DNA from: Annulohypoxylon bovei var. microspora
Taxonomy: Eukaryota > Ascomycota > Sordariomycetes > Xylariales > Hypoxylaceae
Assembly (NCBI GenBank): GCA_022836615.1
Contig: MU405369.1
Coordinates: 1 to 64,000 of the forward strand
Length of the DNA stretch: 64,000 nt
Direction of reading: 5' to 3'
Positions 1-12,671 of this stretch are shown here, in pieces (within the stretch, counting starts at the first letter, position 1; every line of letters begins with the position of its first letter). The translations under genes were made by a program, and so were the position numbers. The notes under the pieces are model-generated. The model made no database searches. It was not told where the DNA came from and worked only from the letters and a program-made list of their open reading frames with translations.

Positions 1-3000
1 TTATATATTTATTTATTAATATTTATTTTTATTAATTTTAATTTTTTTAATTTTATAATAAAAAAATTATAATTTATAATTAATATATTAATTTACTTGT
101 AAAATATTAACGTAATAATAATAATGTAAACGTTAATAAATATTAAAATATAAACGTATATAATTATTAATTAACGAAATATATGTTTAATAATAAATGT
201 ATAAGATTTTTTTATTATTTAATTTAATTAATTTATTATAATAAAAGATTTTAATGGATAAACCATTAATCGGATTAATAAAGTAATTTATATTAATATT
301 TAAATGTAAAATAAAAGTTTTTATAACGTATTTATTTTTTTAATAAATTTAAGGGATTACTTTTAATTTTAAGTAATATTAAAGTTTAAATTTTTAATAG
401 AATACGATGTTATGTTAAATAATTAACGCCAATGGTTAATTTTTTTTAAGTCGTTATTTTTTTATTATTATTACGCTTTTAATATTATATTAAAACTTTT
501 TATTTTTTAAAAAAACGTGGATAAAATTATATAAAAGGATATAAAATGTTATAATTACTTTTAATTTTATACTTTAAAAAAAAAGTAAATTATTATAACG
601 TTTATATATTTTATAATAAATTTTATGGTTAAAATAAATCGATAACTTTTCGTTATTATCCCGTTTTTTTTTTTAATTTTTTATTAAACCCCCGGTGTAT
701 CCCGTATTATTATTTATTATAAACATTTATTTAATTTTAAACTTAACGTTTATTAAAAGGATGTTACATTTTTAACGAAACTTTAATGTAATTTATAAAT
801 TATTAAACGCTTTTATTTTATTTTATTAAAAGCTTAATTTAACTTTTAAAAAAAAGTTATAATAAAAAAATAATTTTATTTAAAAGTAAATTATAAAAAA
901 ATTTCCTTTTTATTTATATAATTTAATTAAAATATTTTTAAAGAAAAATAATAATTTATTATTATTTCATTAACTTTTCGACCATAAAATAAATTTAAAA
1001 AAAAACATTAATTTTATTAAATTATATTTTTTTTATAATATAAATATAAAACATTTATAAGCTTTAAAAAAATATTTATTAAATTATTTACGTAAAAAGT
1101 AAATCGTATTTAATACGGTTAAATATGGATTTTTTATTTTTTTTATGAAAAAATTAAGGGGTGGTTTAAAATTTTATGTTAATTATTAAAAATTAAACGC
1201 TTGTATTAAAAAAGATCGTTATTTTTTCTTTTTAATTAATAAAATGTTAAAAAAAATCTTTAAAGTTAAGGTTTTTATAAAGCTCGACATTTATTAAGTT
1301 TTCCATTATATTAAAATGGATTTTATTTTAAAAAACCTTATTATTTTTTAAATTCGTTTCGGATTATATAAGTATCGCGTGCTTTTTTTTAAGTTAAATA
1401 ATAAGCTTAATGCGTTTTAAAAATATATTAATTAAACCTTTTTTTCGTTTTTTAACGACTTTTATACGGTGTATATAAATAATATTTTAATTTATTTAAA
1501 AGATCCATTTTTTTATAAATATTACGTGTGGTAAATGTTAAAATGTTTACGTTTTATTAACTTATAAATTAATATTTAAAAGAACGAGTTTTTAATTATA
1601 AAAATTAAGTTTTTAAGGTTTATTATTTTTATTTTTAATGTGGTTATTAATTAAAATAAAATTAAAACGGTTTAAAATTAAGAAATATTTTTTCGGGTTT
1701 AAAAATTTTAATCGTTTTTAAGTTTTTATAATTTTTATTAATAATTTATATTAGAATATAATCGGATTATAAAGTTTTTATATTTTTTTATTATTATTTT
1801 ATATTAAATTTAAATTAACGAATATATTAAGGCGTTTAAAGCGTTGAAAATAACTTTAATTATTTTTTTAATTTTAAAGTATTTTTATGAAAGTTAAAAG
1901 GTTAAATTAAAAATCGACGCTTTTAACGAGGTGATTTTTAAAGTTTTTTTATAATTAAATGAATTAAGGAATTAACATTTAATAACTTTTTTTTTTAAAA
2001 TAATGATTTTTTTAAAATATAATTATTTTATTTATAATAAAAAGTTTTTTATTATTATAATAATAACGAAACTTTAAGAATATATATTTATTTTATTAAA
2101 TAATAAATTTAATATATTTATAAATTATTAAACGTTATAATATTTTATTATTAAAAAGATGTTAAATTTTTATTAAGTTAATTAAAATGAATATTTATTT
2201 TAATTTAATTACGAGTTATATTATTATTTAAGAAAAAAAAATATAATAATTAATGTTTTATTTTAAAAGGTAATTGATTTAATTATTTAAAAAGCGATTA
2301 AAAAATATAATTAATTTATTATTTTATTATTTTTTTTAATGTTTTATAATGGAATAAATTTTTTATAATTTTCGGTTAATAAGCTTTTAATGAATTTATT
2401 ATTTTTAAATTTTTAATGTATTTTAATTATAATAAAGGTTTTTAAAAAAGAATTATTTTAAAGTATTAAATTAATTAATACCATTTTAATGGTTAATTAA
2501 AATATTATTAAATTAAAAGTGTAACGTGAATAAGTTAAAAAAAAAAAATGGGTACATTTTATAAAATGAATTATTATTTTTAAAAAAAAAGTTAATAATT
2601 TTAAATAATAAAGAGTTTTATATTAAGTTATGCGATAAGTTTTACCGTTTTTTAAATTAAACGTATTTAAATTAAAATAAAATGCGTGTAATAATGTTAA
2701 AAAAGTATTTATAATTTAATATAAAAGTGTTTATAAATTATTATTACGTTTATTATAAATAATATCGGAAAAATTAAAACTTTAAAATTAAATTAATAAG
2801 CTTATTTTAATCATTTTTTATTAACGAATAAATGTGGTAATATATTTTAATAAATTTTAAATTTATGTTTTTTAATTATAAAAAGTTTAATTTAATTTTA
2901 ATAATCGTTAATTAATTAAGTAAAAAATTTTTTTCGTTATTTATATATAAAACTTATATTGTTATATAATTTATAAATTTATATTATAAATATATTTAAC

Positions 3001-4096
3001 GTATTTATAAAACCTTTAAAACGATTACGTTTAATAAAAGTTTTTAATTTATAATTGTTTTTTTAAACGAATTAATTAAATTTATTAAAATAAATTTTTA
3101 TAAATTAATAACGGAATATTTGTAATTTAATAATTAAACAAAGATTTTTAATTAATTTATTTAAATAAAATTATAACTTTTCGTAAATTATTTTTAAAAT
3201 AATTAATTAAAAATGTTATTTTATTTAAATTTTACGTACGTTATTTAACCGCATTCGAATATAAAGCTTTTTTTTATAAAAATGGAAATAAAATTCGTTT
3301 TAAAAATAATTTTTAATTAATAAACCCGCATTTATAAGTTTAAAACTTTTTAAAAAAAATTTAACCGTATTATTATTTAATTATTAACGAAATGTTAAAC
3401 TTTTATTATATAATAAATTTACGAAAATCTTTTATTAATATAAAATTATTAAAGCGAATAAATTAATAAAAAAAATAATTAATAAATTAAATAATGGGCG
3501 ATTAAATGTATATTCGTAAAGGTAATTAATAAATAAATTACCTTTATAACGATTTAAATTATCCGATAATAAATTTTTTCAAAATATTAACGAAACTTTA
3601 TCGCAACATTTTCGAAATTAATTTACTTTTAAATATAAAAATTTATTAAGTTTTAAACGCAAATTAATTAATTAAAGCCTTAAATAACTTAATTTTAAAA
3701 TAAATAATAAATTCCCCGCTTTTAATGGAAATTAACGGGGAATAAAAATATAAAATATTTAAAATATTAAGTTTTAAGTTTTTTAAAAAAAAACTTTAAT
3801 ATAAAATAAATTAAGTAAATTATAACTTTAATTCGACGTAATATTTTTTTAAGAATTTTTTTAATACGTTAATTAAAATAAAAAACTTTTATAACTTATA
3901 TTTTAAAATTATTAATCTTTTAATTAAATTCCGGTAATGAATTAAAGCCGTTATGGAAAATAAAATATTAGAAATAATAAATAAAAACGATTTATTTACC
4001 GTAAAAAAAAAAGAAATTAAAGGAATAAATCGTAAACGTATTAATAAATAATTTATTTTTTTTATAAACCGAATTTTTTTCCAAAAAAAGGAATTA
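1..4096 (+). mobile_element. Element C: RIP-decayed Ty3/gypsy internal region, cut by window start
   Basis: Nearly pure A/T sequence without usable reading frames. It is collinear with 8045-12455 (element B) and 12780-18946 (element A), so it is the pol-side part of the same retroelement family; its 5' LTR and leader lie outside the window. A reverse-transcriptase core is still readable on the plus strand at about 1454-1500: the family's YIDDILIY motif appears as YINNILIY, both catalytic Asp codons (GAT) having become AAT. The purine-rich tract just before 4097 fits a polypurine tract and supports plus orientation. Stops occur throughout, so it encodes nothing now. Confidence 0.85.
1454..1530 (+). 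pseudogene. Decayed Ty3/gypsy reverse transcriptase active site (element C)
   Basis: Translation in the frame starting at 1454 reads NDFYTVYINNILIYLKDP, matching the family's ..F..AY[IL]DDILIYSK.. active site. The DD pair at 1478-1483 is AAT AAT instead of GAT GAT, the change expected from G-to-A mutation. The same segment occurs in element B at 9499-9570 (YINN) and element A at 14232-14305 (YIND). Confidence 0.8.
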
Positions 4097-4313
4097 TATA
4101 ACGGCGCTTAATTATTATTACTTTTAAAATATATTAATAAAGTTAATTAATTAATGTTTTAATTATAAAATTAATATATAAAAACCTTTTAAAAAAAATT
4201 ACTTCGTAATTTTTTTTTTTTTAATTTTTCATTTTAAATATTTTCGTTAATAAAGTACGTAATCCCATCGTTACATAAGTTTTATTTTAATTAAAAACCT
4301 GTTCGCCATAACA
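4097..4313 (+). repeat. LTR shared by elements C (3') and A (5')
   Basis: 217 bp. It starts TATAACGGCG, a G-to-A version of TGTAACGGCG as seen intact at 6027, and ends CGCCATAACA. Other copies are at 6027-6241, 12456-12671 and 18947-19163. The ends form an inverted repeat (TGTAACGGCG / CGCCGTAACA) typical of LTRs. Since internal sequence flanks it on both sides with no second LTR between, elements C and A look like a tandem array sharing one LTR, as produced by recombination between LTRs. Confidence 0.8.
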
Positions 4314-6026
4314 ATTATAATATAATATTTAAAATTATTTATTCATTTTATTTTTTTAATTTAAAGGTTTATTTTTAAGATTTTTTTTTTTTAAATATAT
4401 AAGCGTTTACATATTAATTTAATTTTTTTTAAGTTACGATATATTTGAAACTTTATTTTTAATTTACATTTAATTTTTAAAAGCTTTTATTTTTTTAAAT
4501 AAAATTTTTTATATTAATAATTATAAGGTTTTATTTTTATTTATAATAAAACACCTTTTAATATTATTTATTTCATTATTAATTAATAATAACATTTAAA
4601 TTATTAAATAAAAGTTTTAATAAAAACATTAAACCGTTTATTAATTAAATTAATTAATTAAAACCCACTTTTATTCCTTTAATTACATAATTTTAAATTA
4701 ATAAATTTTCATTTATAATTAAAAAAGAATTTTTAATTTTAAAAAAAACGTTAAAACCTTTAACGACTTGAAAAATTACTTAATTAATTATTTAATAATA
4801 AAATTAAAAGCTTGTTTTTCCTTTTAAAAAAAAAAAAAAAAAAAAGCTCCGCCCATTAATAAATTTCTTAATTAAAATAAACGTGTCCTTTAATTAAATC
4901 CACGACGAAGTTCCATTACTTTACCCTTAAAGTTTAATATAATAAAAGTAAATCCATTTTAAGCCGTATTATCCGTTATTTTAAATAAATTAATAATGTT
5001 AAAAAATTAATTATAAATCGTTTTTTTTTCTTTTTACTTTTTTTATTTTTTCTTTTTCTTTTATTTTTTTCATTCCTTTTCACGCTTTTTATTTTTTTAC
5101 TTTAATTTATGCGTTATAAAACTTAATTATTTTTTTAATGGAATAAAATAATAAGTTTAAAAAATTAAATAACCTTCGGCGTACCCTTAGAATATAATCG
5201 ATAGTTTTATTTTTATTTTTATTAAAAATTTACATTAAAAATTTATGTTTTTTATTAAATAAATTAAATTTTACGTTTAAAAAATAAAAAATAAATACGA
5301 GGAATAAGCTTTAAATTAATTAATAAAAATTTTTTAAAAAATATATTTAATTTATATAATTTTATTTATTTATTAAAAGCGAAATTAAATCGATTTTTTA
5401 ATTTTTCTTTATTAAAAATAATATTAATTAATATATTAAAGTTAAATAAATATACGATTTATTAAAATTATTATATAATAATTTTAACGTTAAAATTTAA
5501 ATTAAAGATAATTTTTATAAATTTAATATATAATTAAACAAATAATTTTTTAAGTTTTATATGCTTTTTATATCGTTAATAAATAAAAAAAAAATCTTGG
5601 TATTTAAGTGGGAAAAAGAATTAAATTATTAATTAATTATTAATTTCCGCACTTAAATATTTTATTATTATTTAAATAAAAAAATAAAATTTATTAAATT
5701 TAAAAACTTTTATTTAATATTAATTTAATAACGCGTTAAAGTTATTTAAAAAAAAATTAACTTTATAATTTTTTAACTTTAATTTAAAATTAAAGTTATT
5801 TTTAACGTTATAAAAATAATTTTTATCGGTTTTAATATTCTTTATTTAATCATGGAAATTATAATTTAAATATATATAAAAAAACTTTTTTAAGCTTTTT
5901 TAATTTTTTATTAACGCAGCGTTTTTATAACGTTTAATATAAATTTAATTTATTATTTTTATAAATAAAAAGGTTATTTTTTTAATAATTATTTAACGCG
6001 TAATGCGAAAATTAAAATAATAACCA

Positions 6027-6241
6027 TGTAACGGCGCTTAATTACCGTTATTTTTAAAGTATATTAACGGAGCGGTTAATTAATATTTTAATTATAAAAT
6101 TAATATATAAAAACCTTTTAAAAGAAATTATTTCGTGGTTTTTTTTTCTTAACTTTTTATTTTAAATATTTTCGTTAATAAAGTACGTGGTTTTATTATT
6201 ATATAAGCTTTATTTTAATTTAAAATTTATTTATTATAATA
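6027..6241 (+). repeat. 5' LTR of element B
   Basis: Starts with an unmutated TGTAACGGCG and is preceded directly by the target duplication AACCA. Its 3' end is heavily mutated, so the right border is uncertain by a few bases. Confidence 0.78.
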
Positions 6242-9200
6242 TAATATTTAAAGTTATTTATTCGTTTCATTTTTTTAATTTAAAGGTTTATTTTCGAGAT
6301 TTTTTTTTTTTTTAAATATATAAACGTTTACGCATCGATTTAATTTTTTTTAAATTACGATATATTTCAAGCTTTATTTTTAATTTATATTTAATTTTTA
6401 AAAGCTTTTATTTTTTTAAACGAAATTCTTTATATTAATGGTTATAAAACTTTACTTTTACCCGTGATAAAACATTTTTTAATATTATTTATTTTATTAT
6501 TAATTAACGATAATATTTAAATTATTAAATAAAAGCTTTAATGAAAATATTAAGCCGTTTATTAATTAAATTAATTAATTAAAATCCGTTTTTATTTTTT
6601 TAATTATATAATTTTAAGTTAATAAATCTTTATTTACGGTTAAAAAAAGTTTTTAATTTTAAAAAAAACGTTAAAACCTTTAACGGTTTAAAGAATCATT
6701 TAATTAATTATTTAATAACGGGATTAAAAGTTTATTTTTTTTTTAAAAAAAAAAAAAAAAAAAGCTTTATTTATTAATAAATTTCTTAATTAAAACGAGC
6801 GTGCCTTTTAATTAAATTTACGATAAAGCTTTATTATCCCACCTTTAAGGTTTAATATAATAAAAGTAAATTTATTTTAAATTATATTATTTATTATTTT
6901 AAATAAATTAATAACGTTAAAAAACCGATCGCGGATCGTTTTTTTTTCTTTTACCTTTTTTATTCCTTTTTTTCCTTTTATTCCCCCCGCTTCCCTTCGC
7001 GCCTTTTACTTTTTCATTTTAATTCGTGCGCTTTAAAACCTGGTCGTCCTTTTAATGGAATAAAATAACGAGCTTAAAAAGTTAAATAACTTTCGGCGTA
7101 TCCTTAAAATATAATCGATAATTTTATTTTTATTTTCGTTAAAAATTTATATTAAAAACTTATGTCTTTTATTAAATAACTTAAATTTTACGTTTAAAAA
7201 ATAAAAAATAAATATAAGAAATAAACTTTAAATTAATTAATAAAAAAATTTTAAGGAATATATTTAATTTATATGGTTTTATTTATTTATTAAAAGTGAA
7301 ATTAAATTAATCTTTTGGTTTTTTTTAATTAAAAATAATATTAATTAATATATTAAAATTAAATAAATGTACGATTTATTAAAATTATTATATAATAATT
7401 TTAACGTTAAAATTTAAATTAAAAATAATTTCTATAAATTTAATATATAATTAAATGAATAATTTTTTAAGTTTTACGCGCTTTTTATATCGTTAATAAA
7501 TAAAAAGGAAATCTTAATATTCGAATGGAAAAAAGAATTAAATTACCGGTTAACCGTTAATTTCCGCACTTAAATATTTCATTATTATTTAAATAAAAAA
7601 ATAAAGTTTATTAAATTTAAAGATTTTTATTTAACGTTGGTTTAATAATGCGTTAAAGTTATTTAAAAAAAAATTAATTTTATAATTTTTTAATTTTAAT
7701 TTAAAATTAAAATTATTTTTAATGTTATAAAAATAATTTTTATTAATTTTAATATTTTTCGCTTAATAACGGAAATTATAATTTAAATATATACGAAAAA
7801 ACTTTTTTAAATTCCTTTAATTTTTTATTAACGTAACGTTTTTATAACGTTTAACATTAATTTAATTTATTATTTTTATAAGTAAAAAAGTTATTTCTTT
7901 AATAATTATTTAACGCGTAATACGAAAGTTAAAATAATGGTTATTATTTTAAAAAAAAAAGTAACGGAATACGATAAAAATAATATTAATTTAAAATTAA
8001 AAGAAAATAACGTTTAAATAAAGCTTTTAATTTAAGCTTTTTTTTATATATTTATTTATTAATATTTATTTTTATTAATTTTAATTTTTTTAATTTTATA
8101 ATAAAAAAATTATAATTTATAATTAATATATTAATTTATTTATGAAATGTAAACGTGGTAATAATAATACGAATGTTAATAAATATCGAAATATAAACGT
8201 ATATAATCGTTAATTAATGAAATATACGTTTAATAATAAATGTATAAAATTTCTTTATTATTTAATTTAATTAATTTATTATAATTAAAAGTTTTAATGG
8301 ATAAATTATTAATTAAATTAACGAAGTAATTTATATTAATATTTAAATATAAAGTAAAAGTTTTTATAATATATTTATTTTTTTAATAAATTTAAAAAAT
8401 TATTTTTAATTTTAAATAATATTAAAATTTAAATTTTTAACGAAATATAATATTATATTAAATAATTAACGTTAACGATTAATTTTCTTTAAATTATTAT
8501 TTTTTTACCATCGTTACGTTTTTAATATTACGTTAAAATTTTCCATTTTTCGGAAAAATGTAAATAAAATTATATAAAAAAATATAAAACGTTGTAATCG
8601 TTTTTAATTTCGTGCCCCGAAAAAAAAGTAAACCATTATAACGTTTATATATTTTATAATAAACCTTATAATTAAAATAAATTAATAATTTTTTATTATT
8701 ATTTTGCTTTTTTTTTTTTAATTTTTCGTTAAATTTTCGATGTATTTCGCACCATTATTTATTATAAACGTTTATTTAATTTTAAATTTAACGTTTATTA
8801 AAAAAATGTTACGTTTTTAATGAAGTTTTAACGTAATTTACGGGTTATTAAATGCTTTTACTTTATTTTATTAAAAGTTCGATTTAATTTTCGAAAAAAG
8901 GTTATAATAAAAAAACGATTTTATTTAAAAATAAATTATAAAAAAGCTTTTTTTTTATTTATATAATTTAATCGAAGTGTTTTCGAAAAAAAACAACGAT
9001 TTATTACCGTTTTATTAGTTTTTTAATTATAAAATAAATTTAAAAAAAAGCGTTAATTTTATTAAATTATATTTTTTTTATAATATAAATACGAAGCATT
9101 TACGAGCTTTAAAAAAATATTTATTAAATTATTTATGTAAAAAATGGATCGTATTTAATACGGTTAAATATAAATTTTTCGTTTTTTTTATAAAAAAATT

Positions 9201-9691
9201 AAAAAGTGGTTTAAGGTTTTATGTTAATTATTAAAAATTAAACGTTCGTATTAAAAAAAATCGTTATTTTTTCTTTTTAATTAATAAAACGTTAAAAAAG
9301 ATTTTTAAAGTTAAGGTTTTTATAAAATTTAATATTCGTTAAGTTTTTTATCGCATTAAAATGAACTTTATTTTAAAAAACTTTATTATTTTTTAAATTT
9401 ATTTTAAATCGTATAAATACCGCGTGTTTTTTTTTAAGTTAAATAATGGGTTTAATGCGTTTTAAAAGTATATTAATTAAGCTTTTTTTTCGTTTTTTAA
9501 CGACTTTTACACGGCGTATATAAATAATATTTTAATTTATTTAAAAGATTTATTTTTTTACGAACATTACGTGCGGTAAATGTTAAAATGCTTGCGTTTT
9601 ATTAATTTATAAATCGATATTCGAAAAAACGAGTTTTCGGTTATAAAGATTAAATTTTTAAGGTTTATTATTTTTATTTTCGGCGTAATTA

Positions 9692-10003
9692 TGTGACGGT
9701 TCCCATGAACAACGGTAAACTTGTGTTATATGGGGTTAAAAATAAGGTTATTTTCATTAATAAAAAAAAAAAAGAAAAGTAATAACCCTTCGTTTTTAAA
9801 GTTACGATATTTATACTTAAAGGTGTGGATTAAGTTAATTAACGTGGAAACTTTTTTTATACGTGTTTTAATAATTTCCACGACCTATTTAAAGTTATTA
9901 ATAACTTTATCATAAGGACCCACGTTTATCGCGTTTATAACCATGATATAAGCTCGCGTTAATTTTTACTTTAATTAACTTTCCGGGTTTTCGACCCGTA
10001 ACA
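9692..10003. repeat. Solo LTR of a second, unrelated retroelement
   Basis: A 312-bp insertion absent from the matching places in elements C (about 1643) and A (about 14420). It begins TGTGACGG, ends CCGTAACA, and is flanked by identical AATTA on both sides (9687-9691 and 10004-10008), the signature of LTR integration followed by LTR-LTR recombination. It is visibly less AT-rich than its surroundings. A 64-codon open frame inside it is not a credible gene. Confidence 0.88.
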
Positions 10004-12455
10004 AATTATTAATTAAAATAAAATTAAAATAATTTAAAATTAAAAAACATTTTCTTAAGTTTAAAAATTTTAATTATTTTTAAGCTTTTATAATTTTTAT
10101 TAATAATTTATATTAAAATATAATTAAATTATAAAATTTTTATATTTTTTTATTATCGTTTTATATTAAATTTAAATTAACGAATATATTAAAGCGTTTA
10201 AAGCGTTGAAAATAATTTTAATTATTTCTTTAATTTTAAAACATTTTTATAAAAATTAAAAAATTAAATTAAAAACCAACGCTTTTAATGGGATAATTTT
10301 CGGAGCTTTTTTATAATTAAACGAATTAAAGGATTAATATTTAATAATTTTTTTTTTTAAAATAATAATTTTTTTAAAGTGTAATTATTTTATTTATAAT
10401 AAAAAGCTTTTCGTTATTATAATAATAATAAAACTTTAAAAATATATGTTTATTTTATTAAATAATAAATTCGATATATTTATAAATTATTAAACGTTAT
10501 AATATTTTATTATTAAAAAAACGTTAAATTTTTATTAAATTAATTAAAATAAATATTTATTTTAATTTAATTACGAGTTATATTATTATTTAAAAAAAAA
10601 ATATAATAATTAATATTTTATTTTAAAAGGTGGTTAATTTAATTATTTAAAAAGCGATTAAAAAATATAATTAATTCGTTATTTTATTATTTTTTTTAAT
10701 GTTTTATAATGGAATAAATTTTTTATAACTTTTAATTAATAAATTTTTAACGAATTTATTATTTTTAAATTTTTAATATATTTTAATTATAATGGAGGTT
10801 TTTAAAGAAAAATTATTTTAAGGTATTAAATTAATTAACGCCATTTTAACGATTAATTAAAATGTTATTAAATTAAAAACGTAATATAAATTAATTAAAA
10901 AAAAAAAAAAATACGTTTTACGAAATGGATTATTATTTTTAAAAAAAAGGTTAATGGTTTTAAATAATAAAAAACTTTGCATTAAATTATACGATAAGTT
11001 TTATCGTTTTTTAAATTAAATGTATTTAAATTAAAATAAAATGTGTGTAATAATGTTAAAAAAGTATTTATAATTTAATATAAAAGCGTTTATAAATTAT
11101 TATTACGTTTATTATAAATAATGTTAAAAAAATTAAAACTTTAAGGTTAAATTAATAAGTTTATTTTAACCATTTTTCGTTAACGAATAAATATAATAAT
11201 ATATTTTAATAAATTTTAAATTTATACCTTTTAATTACGAAAGATTTAATTCGATTTTAATAATCGTTAATTAATTAAATAAAAAACTTTTTTCGTTATT
11301 TACGTATAAAATTTATATTATTATATAATTCGTAAACTTATATTATAAATACGTTTAATATATTTATAAAACCTTTAAAATAATTATATTTAATAAAAGT
11401 TTTTAATTTATAACCGTTTTTTAAACGAATTAATTAAGTTTATTAAAGTGGACCTTTATAAATTAATAATAAAACATTTATAATTTAATAATTAAACGGA
11501 AATTTTTAATTAATTTATTTAAATGAAATTATAACTTTTTATAAATCATTTTTAAAATAATTAATTAAAGATATTATTTTATTTAAATTTCGCATACATT
11601 ATTTAACCATATTTAAGCATAAAGCTTTCCTTTATAAAAATGGAAATAAAATTCATCCCGAAAATAATTTTTAATTAATAAACTTATATTTATAAATTTA
11701 AGATTTTTTAAAAAAAACTTAATTACATCGTTGTTTAATCGTTAATAAAACGTTAAGCTTTTATTATATAATAAGTTTATAAAAACCTTTTATTAACATA
11801 AGATTATTAAAATAAATAAATTAATAAAAAAAAACAATTAATAAATTAAATAATAAGTAATTAAATATATATCCGTAAAGGTAATTAATAAATAAATCGC
11901 TTTTATAATAATTTAAATTACTTAATGGTAAATTTTTTTAAAGTATTAACGAAGTTTTATTATAACGTTTTTAAAATTAATTTACCTTTAAATATTAAAA
12001 TCCATTAAATTTTAAACGTAAATTAATTAATTAAAACCTTAAATAATTTAATTTTAAAATAAATAATAAATCCCCCGTTTTTAATGGAAATTAACGGAAA
12101 ATAAAAATACGAAATATTTAAAATATTAAACTTTAAACTTTTTAAAAAAAAACTTTAATATAAAATAAATTAAATAAATTATAACTTTAATTTAATATAA
12201 TACCCCTTTAAAAAATTTTTTAATATACCGATTAAAGTAAAAAACTTTTATAATTTATACCTTAAAACCGTTAATTTTTTAATTAAATTTTAATAATAAA
12301 TTAAAGCCGCCGTAAAAAATAAAATATTAAAAATAATAAATAAAAACGATTTATTTATTATAAAAAAAAAAAAAATTAAAGGAATAAGCCGTAAACGTAT
12401 TAATAAATAATTTATTTTTTTTATAAATTAAATCTTTTTTTAAAAAAAAAAGTTA

Positions 12456-12671
12456 TATAACGGCGTTTAATTACCGTTACTTTTAAAATATATTAACGAA
12501 ATAATTAATTAATATTTTAATTATAAAATTAATATATAAAAACCTTTTAAAAAAAACCATTTTATAATTTCTTTTTTTTTAATTTTTTATTTTAAATATT
12601 TTCATTAATAAAATACGTGGTCCCGCCGTTGCATAAGCTTTGTTTCGATTTAAAACCTGCTCGCCGTAATA
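12456..12671 (+). repeat. 3' LTR of element B
   Basis: 216 bp, TATAACGGCG...CGCCGTAATA. It is preceded by an A-rich purine tract and followed by the target duplication AGCCA and then internal sequence of element A. Confidence 0.82.

Larger units (their letters stand above)
6027..12671 (+). mobile_element. Element B: complete Ty3/gypsy element nested in A
   Basis: The LTRs are 6027-6241 (begins TGTAACGGCG) and 12456-12671 (ends CGCCGTAATA). It is flanked by a 5-bp target duplication, AACCA at 6022-6026 and AGCCA at 12672-12676, differing by one G/A transition that RIP would explain. Its leader (6242-7940) duplicates element A's 4314-6026, which is why a roughly 1.9-kb unit seems tandemly repeated between 4.1 and 7.9 kb. 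The internal region carries RIP-killed pol; the RT active site at 9517-9528 reads YINN. A foreign solo LTR interrupts pol downstream of the RT motif. Confidence 0.82.

Noticed and set aside
4097..7940. 1.9-kb tandem repeat or very long LTRs
   Set aside because: The unit is LTR (about 217 bp) plus leader of two nested elements; element B's downstream LTR at 12456-12671 is not followed by the 1.7-kb leader, so the leader is not part of the LTR.
9721..9915. 64-codon open frame in the solo LTR
   Set aside because: Lies fully within a non-coding LTR, low-complexity Lys/Asn/Leu peptide, no support for translation.
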